In this document: positions 36,191 through 44,285 of the stretch, piece after piece
Layout: each line of letters begins with the position of its first letter
Numbering within the stretch: the first letter of the stretch is position 1
NCBI RefSeq assembly: GCF_036010505.1
Contig: NZ_CP108569.1
Span: 310,001-374,000, forward strand
Direction: 5' to 3'
Origin: Streptomyces sp. NBC_01197
Lineage (GTDB): Bacteria; Actinomycetota; Actinomycetes; Streptomycetales; Streptomycetaceae
DNA length: 64,000 bases
The notes under the pieces: model-generated
Told to the model about the DNA's origin: nothing
Databases searched by the model: none
Seen by the model: only the letters and a program-made list of their open reading frames with translations
Made by a program: the position numbers and the translations under genes

Positions 36191-36478
36191 GTGGTGTCTG
36201 GTGACGGCAGTGGTCCGAAAGGTGTGGCTCGTGGGACGGAGGCGGCATATCTGCTTGCCGGAGTCGCCGACCTCGCGCTGAGTGGTGCGGTGTCGGCTCT
36301 GCGCAGCGTACGGGGACTCCTGGGGCGCTCCGACCTTGTCGAGCTGGCCCAGGACGGTGAGGAGGACCTGAAGGTACGCGGCCGGCTGGCGGTCCAGCGG
36401 TACGCCTCCGTGCCGGAACCCCATCTTGAGCTGCTGGCCCGCCGGGCCGCTGTCCGTCTCGATGTGAGCGATGACTGA
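36191..36478 (+). CDS. Small protein upstream of polyprenyl synthetase
   Basis: 95 aa from the GTG at 36191 (or 36194), 8 nt after GGGAAGAGG. Not recognised. It is mostly helical, with TEAAYLLAGVADLALSGAVS and LRSVRGLLGRSDLVELAQDG, then a charged end (RLAVQRYASVPEPHLELLAR). Its stop overlaps the polyprenyl synthetase start by 8 nt, which gives the three-gene operon a tight coupling. No signal peptide or clear membrane helix. Could be an accessory subunit or lipid-binding partner of the two enzymes that follow (inference). Confidence 0.65.
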   Translation: MVSGDGSGPKGVARGTEAAYLLAGVADLALSGAVSALRSVRGLLGRSDLVELAQDGEEDLKVRGRLAVQRYASVPEPHLELLARRAAVRLDVSDD

Positions 36479-37526
36479 CGGCGGGCGCGAACGCGCCGCC
36501 TTCAAGGCCCGGGTCGACAGGGAACTCACCTCCTTCGTGGATCAGGAGATCGTGCAACTGGTCGCCGTAGATGAGCAACTCACCCCTCTCGCAGACCAGT
36601 TGCGCACGGTCACGTCGGACGGCAAACGGCTGCGGGCCGCCTTCTGCTACTGGGGATGGCGGGCGGCCGGTCAGCCGGACTGTGACGAGATGGTCCGGGC
36701 GGCAGCCGCTATGGAGCTGGTCCACGCGGCCGCCGTCGTGCACGACGACATCATCGACAACAGCCCTGTCCGGCGGGGAGCCCCCACCGCCCACATCGCG
36801 CTGCAGGGCGCGCTCCCCGGCCGCGCGGGCCGCCAGGCCGGTGGCCGGGCGCTGGCCATGCTGACCGGGGATCTCCTGATGTCGTGGGCCGGACAGCTGT
36901 TCACGTCGTGCGGCCTGCCCGCCCCCTATCTGGCCCGTGCCCGCCCCATGTGGGCGGCCCTCGCCCGTGAGCTCGTGGCGGGTGAGGCGCTGGAGGTCCT
37001 GCGCACCGGCTCCCGTCCGCACGCCCAGAGTTCGCTTCAGGTCATCCGGTACAAGACTGCCAAGTACACCGTGGAGCACCCGCTGCACATCGGTGGCCGT
37101 CTGGGCGGCGGCCGCGCGGCTCTGATCGAGGTGTTCAGCGCCTACGGGCTTCCGCTGGGGGAAGCGTTCCAGCTGCGCGACGACTTGCTCGGCGTCTTCG
37201 GCGATCCCGGGGCGACGGGGAAGTCGAACGCCGATGACATCGTGGGCCACAAGCCCACCACTCTGCTGGCGACGACCTGGACCTCCGCCACAGCCGCCGA
37301 GCGCAAGGTGCTGCGCGGGCTGCTCGGCCGCCGCACCCTCGGCCAGGAGGGCATCGACCAGGTACGGGACATCATGCGGCGTACCGGAGCTGTCGGGCGG
37401 ATCGAGGAGCTGATCGCCGAACGTGTGCGGGTCGCCACTGCGGCGATCGACCGTGCGGACCTGCCGTCCCTCGCTGCCACGGCGCTCACCGGCCTGGTGG
37501 GCTCAGCCGTCACTCGTCAGTCATGA
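36471..37526 (+). CDS. Polyprenyl diphosphate synthase
   Basis: 351-aa class I trans-prenyltransferase that elongates allylic diphosphates with IPP. First Asp-rich motif in VVHDDIIDNSPVRRGAPT (DDxxD form DDIID), Lys/Arg in SDGKRLRAAF and HIALQG, and the second motif in FQLRDDLLGVFGDPGATGKS (DDLLG). Helices KPTTLLATTW follow as usual. The residues just before the first motif (MELVHAAAVVH) are small, so a medium or long chain product is possible. The stop overlaps the oxygenase start by 4 nt (ATGA). Part of a coupled operon 36191-38773. Confidence 0.93.
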   Translation: MTDGGRERAAFKARVDRELTSFVDQEIVQLVAVDEQLTPLADQLRTVTSDGKRLRAAFCYWGWRAAGQPDCDEMVRAAAAMELVHAAAVVHDDIIDNSPVRRGAPTAHIALQGALPGRAGRQAGGRALAMLTGDLLMSWAGQLFTSCGLPAPYLARARPMWAALARELVAGEALEVLRTGSRPHAQSSLQVIRYKTAKYTVEHPLHIGGRLGGGRAALIEVFSAYGLPLGEAFQLRDDLLGVFGDPGATGKSNADDIVGHKPTTLLATTWTSATAAERKVLRGLLGRRTLGQEGIDQVRDIMRRTGAVGRIEELIAERVRVATAAIDRADLPSLAATALTGLVGSAVTRQS

Positions 37527-38773
37527 AAACGCAAGGAGAGAAGCCCGTGCCGTATACGAGCCAGTCCATGGACGCCCTGCGGGAAGTGGGTGACGAGCTC
37601 GCGGACGCAACGGTGGCCACCCTCTTCGGACGGGGTGAGGTCGGCAAGTTCAACACCCTCATGCGCTGGTTCTCCGAGGCCGGCCAGGACCCGCCCGACG
37701 GGCTGCCGGACGTCGCCCGCGAGTATCTGCAGGCCACCAGCGCACCCCCGTCATGGGTGGACTGGGGCGAGATGGAGAAGGCCCGGCTCTTCTTCATCGA
37801 CAACAACGTGCACATCTCCACCGCGCTGTCCTTCGCGGCGATGCCCGCCTGCTATGTCGTCCCGCACGTCGCCAAGCTCCTCAGCTCCACCCACGCGCTG
37901 GCGTATCCCTCCCGGCGGATGGCCGAGACCGGCCAGTTCACCGTCTACCTCATGCGCCCCGACGCCTTCGAAGCCGGCAGCCGTTTCATCCCGGCCGCGC
38001 AGAAGGTCCGCCTGCTCCATGCCTCCATCCGCCACCATCTGCGCCGCGAGAACCGCTGGGACGTGGCGAAGCTGGGTGTGCCGATCTGTCTGGAGGACAT
38101 GATCGGCGGCCAGATGATGTTCTCCATCCAGGTCCTGGACGCCCTGCACCGGCTCGGCATCCATATGTCGGCCGACGGCGCACAGTCGTACTACTACGCC
38201 TGGCGCGTGGTCGGATCGATGCTCGGGATCAGCCTCGAACACATGCCGGCCGACCTGGAGAGCGCGCGTCAGTTCTCCGACCTGTACATGACCCGGCACA
38301 TGGGCCCATCCGAGGACGGGGCCCGGCTGACCCGCCAGTTGATCGACCTCTACGAAGAGATCGTCCCGGGCACCGTATTCGACCCCGTGGTCTCCGCGCT
38401 GATCCGCTACCTCATCGGCGACACGGCCGCCGACTGGCTCGAAGTACCCCGCTCGGCCTGGGATTCCGCCATCCACACCGCCCCCTTCCTGCTGGGAATC
38501 CTCGAACACCTTGAGGACAGCTCCCCGTTGGCCGCCTGGGCCCTGGACCGCCTCGGCAGTCTGACCACCAACCTGGAACTCAGCTCCCTGACCCGCGGCC
38601 GCGTCATGCAGTACGCCATCCCGGAGCAGCTCAAGGCCGAATACGGCGTCGCGTCAACCGCGTCCCGCACCAACCGCTGGACCCCTCCCCCGCTGTACGA
38701 GCCCCCGCTCTCCGATCCGCGGTGCTCCGATCCGCAGCGCTCCGGAAAAGCGTCCGCCCAGGAGGGCCGCTGA
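37523..38773 (+). CDS. Oxygenase MpaB/latex-clearing-protein family (DUF2236)
   Basis: 416 aa. Members contain a b-type haem, and known examples cleave prenyl chains or polyisoprene (MpaB in mycophenolic acid synthesis, Lcp in rubber degradation). Seen: FFIDNNVHISTALSFAAMP, LLSSTHALAYPSRRMAETGQF, SIRHHLRRENRWDVAKLGVP, EDMIGGQMMFSIQVLDALH and QSYYYAWRVVGSMLGI. No signal peptide, unlike secreted Lcp. ATG overlaps the polyprenyl synthetase stop. The pair suggests that a prenyl chain is made and then oxidatively trimmed (inference). Confidence 0.85.
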   Translation: MKTQGEKPVPYTSQSMDALREVGDELADATVATLFGRGEVGKFNTLMRWFSEAGQDPPDGLPDVAREYLQATSAPPSWVDWGEMEKARLFFIDNNVHISTALSFAAMPACYVVPHVAKLLSSTHALAYPSRRMAETGQFTVYLMRPDAFEAGSRFIPAAQKVRLLHASIRHHLRRENRWDVAKLGVPICLEDMIGGQMMFSIQVLDALHRLGIHMSADGAQSYYYAWRVVGSMLGISLEHMPADLESARQFSDLYMTRHMGPSEDGARLTRQLIDLYEEIVPGTVFDPVVSALIRYLIGDTAADWLEVPRSAWDSAIHTAPFLLGILEHLEDSSPLAAWALDRLGSLTTNLELSSLTRGRVMQYAIPEQLKAEYGVASTASRTNRWTPPPLYEPPLSDPRCSDPQRSGKASAQEGR

Positions 38774-38803
38774 CTGCGGTGCGGCCTTCGGGGGCTTGTT
38801 GCG

Positions 38804-40153
38804 TCACGCCAGGGCGGAAGTCACGTGCAGATCCTTGTTCTTGGTCTCCGGCGCCATGAAGAAGCTGACGAGAGCGCCGACGAGAGCGATGCCCGCCGCG
38901 ATGTACATCGTGGCACTCAGACCCAGCGTGGCCAGGGACCACGGCGTGGCGAACGTGCCGATCGCCGAGCCGATCCGGCTGATCCCCGTACACAGCCCGA
39001 CCGCGGTGGCGCGGACCTCGGTGGGGAACAGTTCATTGGGATAGATCCATTCGAGGATCGACGGTCCGCCGTTGAAGACCGCGTACACCGCGAACGCGAT
39101 CGCGACCATCCAGAGGCCGGAGTCCGGTTCGACCGCGAGGTAGAGCAGGCCGAGCGCGGAGACCGCGAACCCTCCGATGAGGACGGGGCGGCGCCCCAGC
39201 CTGTCGACGAGCAGAAGGGCCACGATATTGCCGATCAGGAAGAACAGATTGATCAGGCCGTAGCCGAGGTTCGCCTCGTCGGTGCCGCCGTCCAGGTTGA
39301 ACAGGGCGAGGACCTGCGGTCCGAAGGCGTAGATGGCGAAGAGAGTGACGATGGTGCAGGTCCAGAACACCGAGATGAAGACGACGCGTTTCAGATAGCC
39401 GCCGGTCAGCAGAGCGCGCATCGGTACGGCGCCCTCTTCCTCGGGGAGGTCTGCGAGTGTGGCGTGTGCGGCCACCGTCTGCCGGAGGACGTCGATGGCC
39501 TCCTGCGTGCGGCCCTGGCTGTGCAGCCAGCGAGGGGACTCCGGGATGCGGGCTCGCGCGCAGACGATGACGGCGGCGGGGACCGCCGACGACGCCACCA
39601 TCCACTTCCAGCCGTCGGGCGAACTCAGCAGGAGGTATCCGACAAACGCGGCGACCGTCGCGCCCACGAACCACATGGCGTTCAGCCCGCCGAGGAGTTT
39701 CGCGCGCCAGGCCTTGGGTGCGAACTCGGTCACCAGGGATGTGGCGATCGGGTAGTCCGCGCCGACGGCGATCCCGATGAGCAGCCGGAGCACGAAGAGC
39801 TCGGCCTCGTTGGTGACGAAGAACTGCAGTACGGAGCAGACGATGATGGCGATCAGATCGATCATGAACATCAACTTGCGCCCGATGCGGTCGGTGACCG
39901 CTCCGAACACCGCTCCACCGACGAAGACACCGATCAGTGCGGACGCTCCGATCAGTCCGGACCAGAGGAGGCTCATCCCCCACTGGGCCTGTATCTGCAC
40001 CATGGCGATGCCGATGATGCCGAGGATGTAGCCGTCGAGGAACGGCCCTCCGGAAGAGACCAGCGCGAGTTTGACGTGGAATTTGTTGAGCTGCGCGGTG
40101 TCGAGCGAGGAGCCGGCCCGGTGGCCGGCTGAGGCGGATGTATCGACGTCCAT
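38804..40153 (-). CDS. MFS transporter, sugar/aromatic-acid porter type
   Basis: 449-aa 12-TM major facilitator. ATG at 40153. Seen: GGPFLDGYILGIIGIAMVQI, the loop signature GAVFGAVTDRIGRKLMFMID, IGVGADYPIATSLVTEFAPK-like IAVGADYPIATSLV, RIPESPRWLHSQGR, LVDRLGRRPVLIGGF and IYPNELFPTEVRATAVG. These are the standard motifs of the sugar-porter and AAHS-like group. It lies last on the minus strand after RidA and the ALDH/dipeptidase operon, so it probably imports the substrate of that pathway. Confidence 0.88.
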   Translation of the reverse strand: MDVDTSASAGHRAGSSLDTAQLNKFHVKLALVSSGGPFLDGYILGIIGIAMVQIQAQWGMSLLWSGLIGASALIGVFVGGAVFGAVTDRIGRKLMFMIDLIAIIVCSVLQFFVTNEAELFVLRLLIGIAVGADYPIATSLVTEFAPKAWRAKLLGGLNAMWFVGATVAAFVGYLLLSSPDGWKWMVASSAVPAAVIVCARARIPESPRWLHSQGRTQEAIDVLRQTVAAHATLADLPEEEGAVPMRALLTGGYLKRVVFISVFWTCTIVTLFAIYAFGPQVLALFNLDGGTDEANLGYGLINLFFLIGNIVALLLVDRLGRRPVLIGGFAVSALGLLYLAVEPDSGLWMVAIAFAVYAVFNGGPSILEWIYPNELFPTEVRATAVGLCTGISRIGSAIGTFATPWSLATLGLSATMYIAAGIALVGALVSFFMAPETKNKDLHVTSALA

Positions 40154-40334
40154 CGGGTCCGTCCCATCAAGGGGTCGAGAGCACGGGAAGCGTCTCTGCG
40201 CGAGGCGAGAGCTGGGTTGCCATGGCGGCGGGAACCGCTTGGCCGGGGGACCGGATGTGCCCCGGTCCGCCGAGTGGGAACCGGCAGTGTGTACGTACGC
40301 GGGAGCCGTTACGGAAGGCCGTTGCGGGGAACCG

Positions 40335-40721
40335 TTACGGGCCGGGTACGAGCGCCGCCACCGCGTCGATCTCGACCCGTTTGGCACCGCGGAAGCTCGC
40401 GACCTGGACCGTCGTACGGGGCGGCAGCGCAACGTCCGCCAGGCGGCCGAGGTAGGCGGAGTCGTAGCGGTCGAACTCGGCGAGGTCGGCCAGGTACACG
40501 GTGACCTTGAGAAGTGTGCCCAGGCCGCCGCCTGCTGCGGTCAGTACGGTCTCAAGGTTGTCCAGGGCCAGCCGGACCTGGTCGCCGATGTCGTGCGGTG
40601 TGTCGCCGTCGGTGGTTACGGGGACCTGGCCGCAGGCCCAGAGCGTGCCGTTGTGGAGGGCTGCGGCGGAGTAGGGCCGGGGCCTGCCGTCGGGGTGGGG
40701 GAAGAGAGTGGGAGTCGCCAT
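40335..40721 (-). CDS. RidA/YjgF-family protein
   Basis: 128 aa trimeric enamine/imine deaminase family. Seen: YSAAALHNGTLWACGQVPV, DIGDQVRLALDNLETVLTAAG, LLKVTVYLADLAEFDRYDSAY, and RTTVQVASFRGAKRVEIDAVA in which the substrate-binding Arg precedes VEID. Usually removes reactive imines made by PLP or oxidase enzymes. The gap to the upstream gene is 68 bp, so it probably belongs to the catabolic operon. Confidence 0.9.
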   Translation of the reverse strand: MATPTLFPHPDGRPRPYSAAALHNGTLWACGQVPVTTDGDTPHDIGDQVRLALDNLETVLTAAGGGLGTLLKVTVYLADLAEFDRYDSAYLGRLADVALPPRTTVQVASFRGAKRVEIDAVAALVPGP

Positions 40722-40789
40722 CGGTGGACATCCTCTGCGGTGCGGGGATTGCCGTGCGGGGATCAGGGGGCTGATTGCGGTGAGTGGAT

Positions 40790-41560
40790 TCAGGGGTGCG
40801 GGGATTCAGGGGTTGCGGGGACCAGGTATCGGCGCGAGGCGCCGTAGACCGTTGCCCACGGGCCGGGGTCGACCCGCAGACCGTGCGTCATGGCTGTGGC
40901 GAAGCGCTCGTGGTGGTGCGCCGGGGTGCGGGCCGGTGGCAGCTCCAGGGACCGGGTGTCCCCGTCCCAGCGGCTCAGCCGGATGCCCTCACCGGGCCGG
41001 CCGGCATCGTGCTGCCCAGGGGCGTACGCGGTGTGCCGGATACCGAAGGCCCCGGGGCGGGGAGCCCGGTACACCATGCTGTCGGCGGTGGCCAGCACAC
41101 AGGTTCCGGGTGAGCCGTCCGCCCGTATCCGCGTGGCGAGGAGCGGGGTTCCGGTCCGGGCCGTGGCGCTGACGAGGATCCACTCCACCGACGGCGTCCA
41201 TGCTCCGGGCAGCAGGACCGGGCGCGAGCCCGCCGCTGCGAGATCCGCTGCCGAAGGCCCCAGCAGCAGGGGCCCGCGGCGCGCCGGATCGTCGAGTACG
41301 ACAAGGGCGTCGCCGGAGCTCGGGACCGGGCGCCGGCCTCGCGGTACCCGGTCGAGCTCGTCGGCCAGCGCGAGGACACCCGCTCCGTCCAGGACCTCGC
41401 CGAGCACGACGAGGTCCGCCGTCGTCGCGGCTTCGCCGCTGGACGCTCCTGCGGCGACGACCGCGCGGAAGGCCGCCTCGCGGATCTCCCGTACCGCCAC
41501 CCGGAAGCCGCTGCCGGTCCGGCCGGGGCCCGTGCCCGCGCCGGTGGGTCCCTCGGTCAT
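40790..41560 (-). CDS. DUF3726/Ldh2-like protein of unknown function
   Basis: 256 aa. The N-terminal 50 residues (REIREAAFRAVVAAGASSGEAATTADLV) resemble the start of malate/L-lactate dehydrogenase 2-type proteins, and the layout is like small DUF3726 proteins found beside dipeptidase genes, but I cannot see an NAD site. Middle part contains PVLLPGAWTPSVEWILVSA and TCVLATADSMVYRAP. ATG at 41560 overlaps the dipeptidase stop by 4 nt (ATGA). Its conservation with the neighbours suggests a role in the same pathway. Confidence 0.5.
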   Translation of the reverse strand: MTEGPTGAGTGPGRTGSGFRVAVREIREAAFRAVVAAGASSGEAATTADLVVLGEVLDGAGVLALADELDRVPRGRRPVPSSGDALVVLDDPARRGPLLLGPSAADLAAAGSRPVLLPGAWTPSVEWILVSATARTGTPLLATRIRADGSPGTCVLATADSMVYRAPRPGAFGIRHTAYAPGQHDAGRPGEGIRLSRWDGDTRSLELPPARTPAHHHERFATAMTHGLRVDPGPWATVYGASRRYLVPATPESPHP

Positions 41561-42549
41561 CGTGCCTCCGTGGTGTCGAGGACTTCTGTGAACAGCCGGA
41601 GCCAGTTCTCGCCCATCACCTTCGTGACGGTGGCATCGTCGAGGCCCGCGGAGAGCAGACCTTCGGTGACGGCCGGAAAGTCCTCGGGGCCGCCGAACCA
41701 CTGCGGCCAGGCCGGCCATTCGGGTTCGACCGGGTTGGCCGCGGCGGGCCTCCAGCGCCCGTTGCGCAGCCAGGCCACGAAGTCCTGCGACCAGTTCCGC
41801 GTGCAGTCGCTGCCGATGGCCACATGGTCCGGGCCGATCTCGTCGACCAGCCGCGTGACCATCGAGCAGAACTGGTCACGGGTGGTCAGCTCACCGCCCA
41901 GCACATTGGGGTACAGGCAGCACCCGATGACCCCACCCCGGTCGGCGAGGGCCCTGATGACTTCGGCCGGTTTGTTCCTGGGGTGTTCGAAGAACCACGT
42001 CGGGTTGGAGTGGGTGATGGCCACGGGCCCCGCGGATGCCTCGATGGCGTCGCGCGAGGTCCGGTTGCCCACATGCGAGAGGTCGATGAGCATCCCGACC
42101 CGGTTCATCTCGTCCACGATGTGGCGGCCGAAGGCGGTCAGCCCGGAGTCGTGTGCGTCGTAGCAGGCGCCGCCGACCAGGTTCTGGATGTTGTAGGTGA
42201 GCTGCGCGACGCGCACCCCGAGCCGGTGGAACACCTCCACCAGCCGGTAGTCGTCGCCGAAGGGCGAAGTGTTCTGAAAGCCCAGCAGCACCGCCACCTT
42301 GCCCGCGGCCTTCGCGGCACGTATCTGTCCGGCCGTCTCGGCGAGCACGACCACATCGTCGTTGTCCCTGGCCAGCTGGTACCAGTCGGCGATCGCACGG
42401 GTGGTCTCGGTCGGCCCCTCCCATACGGCGCAGGTGGCGTTCACACCGGTGACGCCGCCGGTACGGAGCTCTTCGAGCACCTTGCGGTCCCAGTTGTTGA
42501 TCTCCAGGCCGTCCACGACGACCAAGTCCTCATGCGCGAGCGAACTCAC
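41557..42549 (-). CDS. M19 membrane-dipeptidase (renal dipeptidase) family protein
   Basis: 330 aa. Seen: VVVDGLEINNWDRK, where the usual HxD metal motif (DGHxD) is replaced by DGLEIN, VAVLLGFQNTSPFGDDY, VGMLIDLSHVGNRT (SHVG metal His), GPVAITHSNPTWFFEHPRN (second His), GPDHVAIGSDC (final Asp) and MGENWLRLF. Loss of the first HxD pair suggests an unusual metal site. The GTG start overlaps the preceding stop (GTGA) and is preceded by AAAGGAGG. Family members hydrolyse dipeptides or beta-lactam-like amides; similar proteins occur in amino-acid betaine loci. Confidence 0.88.
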   Translation of the reverse strand: MSSLAHEDLVVVDGLEINNWDRKVLEELRTGGVTGVNATCAVWEGPTETTRAIADWYQLARDNDDVVVLAETAGQIRAAKAAGKVAVLLGFQNTSPFGDDYRLVEVFHRLGVRVAQLTYNIQNLVGGACYDAHDSGLTAFGRHIVDEMNRVGMLIDLSHVGNRTSRDAIEASAGPVAITHSNPTWFFEHPRNKPAEVIRALADRGGVIGCCLYPNVLGGELTTRDQFCSMVTRLVDEIGPDHVAIGSDCTRNWSQDFVAWLRNGRWRPAAANPVEPEWPAWPQWFGGPEDFPAVTEGLLSAGLDDATVTKVMGENWLRLFTEVLDTTEAR

Positions 42550-44285
42550 CGTGCCTCCTTTCGGGGTTTGCGAACGAAGAACCAGTCGTGGTCGGTTCCG
42601 GACGCGATGTCGGCCACTCGCGGGGCCCCGGAGAACAGCGTGACCCGGAGCCAGTCAGTGGACTGGGGGCTGTAGTTGTCCATGCCGTACAGGGCGAGCT
42701 GGAACCGTTGCAGGTGCAGGGGGAGAAAGTTTCCGGCGAGCAGGTTGGCCCTGACTTCGGCGTAGGGGAGCCCCGCCAGCGACTGGACCCGGCCGGCCGC
42801 TCCGCGGTGCCATGGGTGTGTCAGCAGGAATTCGCCGACGAGTTGTCCGTCGTCCGCGCTCTCCAGGTCGCCGAGAAGTTCGGTCACCGCGCGGGCGATG
42901 TCGACCGGGTGCTCCACCTCCTCGCCCGGATCGATGCCCCGTCGGCCGCGCCGGGGTTCTTCGTTGTCCTGGGACGAGAACCAGAAGTGCGCCTGCTGGC
43001 CGGGATCGCCGAAGTCGAAACGGCGCACCCAGCCGTAGCGGTCGAGCACCTCGCTCCTGAGCTCACCGCAGGTCTGCGCGGGCGCCACCTGGAGGGTCTG
43101 GTCGCAGCGGAGCAGTGCGTCGATGTCCTGGTCGAGGTCGTCGTAGACCTCGACGAGTACCGAGTCGACGACACCGCGCGCCTCAAGACCGATCTCCTCG
43201 GCCGCCGTGTGCAGGGCGTGCCAGGCGCGGTCGGTCCGCTCTCCCAGGATCAGACCGGTGGCGATGTATCCATCGAGCAGTTCGGCCACCTTGTCGAGCC
43301 GGTCGGCCAGTTGCGGGCCCGGCAGATAGGGCGCGGTGGCCAGGGTGTCGCGTTCGCGGTAGTACTCCCGCGCCCGGTCGAGCAGCAGGCGTACCCGCGC
43401 CGTACGCGCGTCCTGCGGTGACGTGGCCTGGTGAAGTGCGTACGCGAGAGGGAGTTCACGCACCGCGCACCACGCGTCCAGCACCTGCGGGTGGTTGATC
43501 ACGTAGGGGACCATGCCGAGCCCGGTGGCGTTGCCGAGCCCCAGGAAGCACCGCCAGTCTCCGTCCATTGCCACGGCGTGCGGGCTCTTCGCCGCCGCGC
43601 AGTGCTCGACCAGGTCGTAGCTGAGCTCGCGCAGCAGCCACGCGGTCAGCATCTGCGACCGGTACGGCAGCCGCAGCGGATGGCCGGCGCCCAGCCGGCC
43701 GAAGTCCGCGAGTCCGAACTTCCCGTTGCTGTAGAAGGCCGTGCTGCGCAGCACGTACGCGGCGTCGCCCAGTTGGGCCGGATCGGGTTGCCGCCCTTCG
43801 GCGAGCCGGTCCACCACGTAGTCGAAGAACCGTCTGCTGCGGTTGGCCCGCGTCCACACCAGTGTCGCGGCGTCGGCGCGGCCCGTCTCCTGCCCCGGCA
43901 CCTGCGCTCTCAGTTCCGACCGCCGGGCCTCGTTCCACGGGCCTTCGACCAGGGCCGCGGTGACGTCCCAGGCCTCGGCGACGACCCTGTCCGTACGCTG
44001 CCCATCGGGCAGGACCGTGGAGAAGGCGGCGAACCTCAGCTCGTGGCCGTCGGCGTCGATCCGGTAGACAGCTTCGCCCCTGCCCTGCGCGTCGATGTCC
44101 CAGGTCTCGCGCTTCACGTTCCAGCGCTGTGCGGCGGCGACGCGCAGGAAGGACCGGGCGAAGCTGTGCCGGGTGTGGCGGGAGGCCCCGAGCTCCTCCG
44201 GATCGAGGACCTGGTCCGCCGGGCGGGCGAACTGCTGGGCCCGGCGCAGCCGTTCGGTGGGCCGCAGCTCCGGACCGGCGGTCAC
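42546..44285 (-). CDS. Conserved 579-aa protein of unknown function
   Basis: Not recognised. Cytosolic, no signal or membrane segments. Features: a basic N-terminal third with HTRHSFARSFLRVAAAQRWN, a central region rich in aromatic residues (RSTAFYSNGKFGLADF, PHAVAMDGDWRCFLGLGN), a helical stretch (LLLDRAREYYRERDTLATAP) and an acidic segment near 400 (LRSEVLDRYGWVRRFDFGDP). Start GTG overlaps the ALDH stop (GTGA) and the stop overlaps the dipeptidase start, so production is stoichiometric with both. Translational coupling plus an ordered operon make it a genuine component, perhaps the catalytic or scaffold protein of the pathway. Confidence 0.75.
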   Translation of the reverse strand: MTAGPELRPTERLRRAQQFARPADQVLDPEELGASRHTRHSFARSFLRVAAAQRWNVKRETWDIDAQGRGEAVYRIDADGHELRFAAFSTVLPDGQRTDRVVAEAWDVTAALVEGPWNEARRSELRAQVPGQETGRADAATLVWTRANRSRRFFDYVVDRLAEGRQPDPAQLGDAAYVLRSTAFYSNGKFGLADFGRLGAGHPLRLPYRSQMLTAWLLRELSYDLVEHCAAAKSPHAVAMDGDWRCFLGLGNATGLGMVPYVINHPQVLDAWCAVRELPLAYALHQATSPQDARTARVRLLLDRAREYYRERDTLATAPYLPGPQLADRLDKVAELLDGYIATGLILGERTDRAWHALHTAAEEIGLEARGVVDSVLVEVYDDLDQDIDALLRCDQTLQVAPAQTCGELRSEVLDRYGWVRRFDFGDPGQQAHFWFSSQDNEEPRRGRRGIDPGEEVEHPVDIARAVTELLGDLESADDGQLVGEFLLTHPWHRGAAGRVQSLAGLPYAEVRANLLAGNFLPLHLQRFQLALYGMDNYSPQSTDWLRVTLFSGAPRVADIASGTDHDWFFVRKPRKEAR

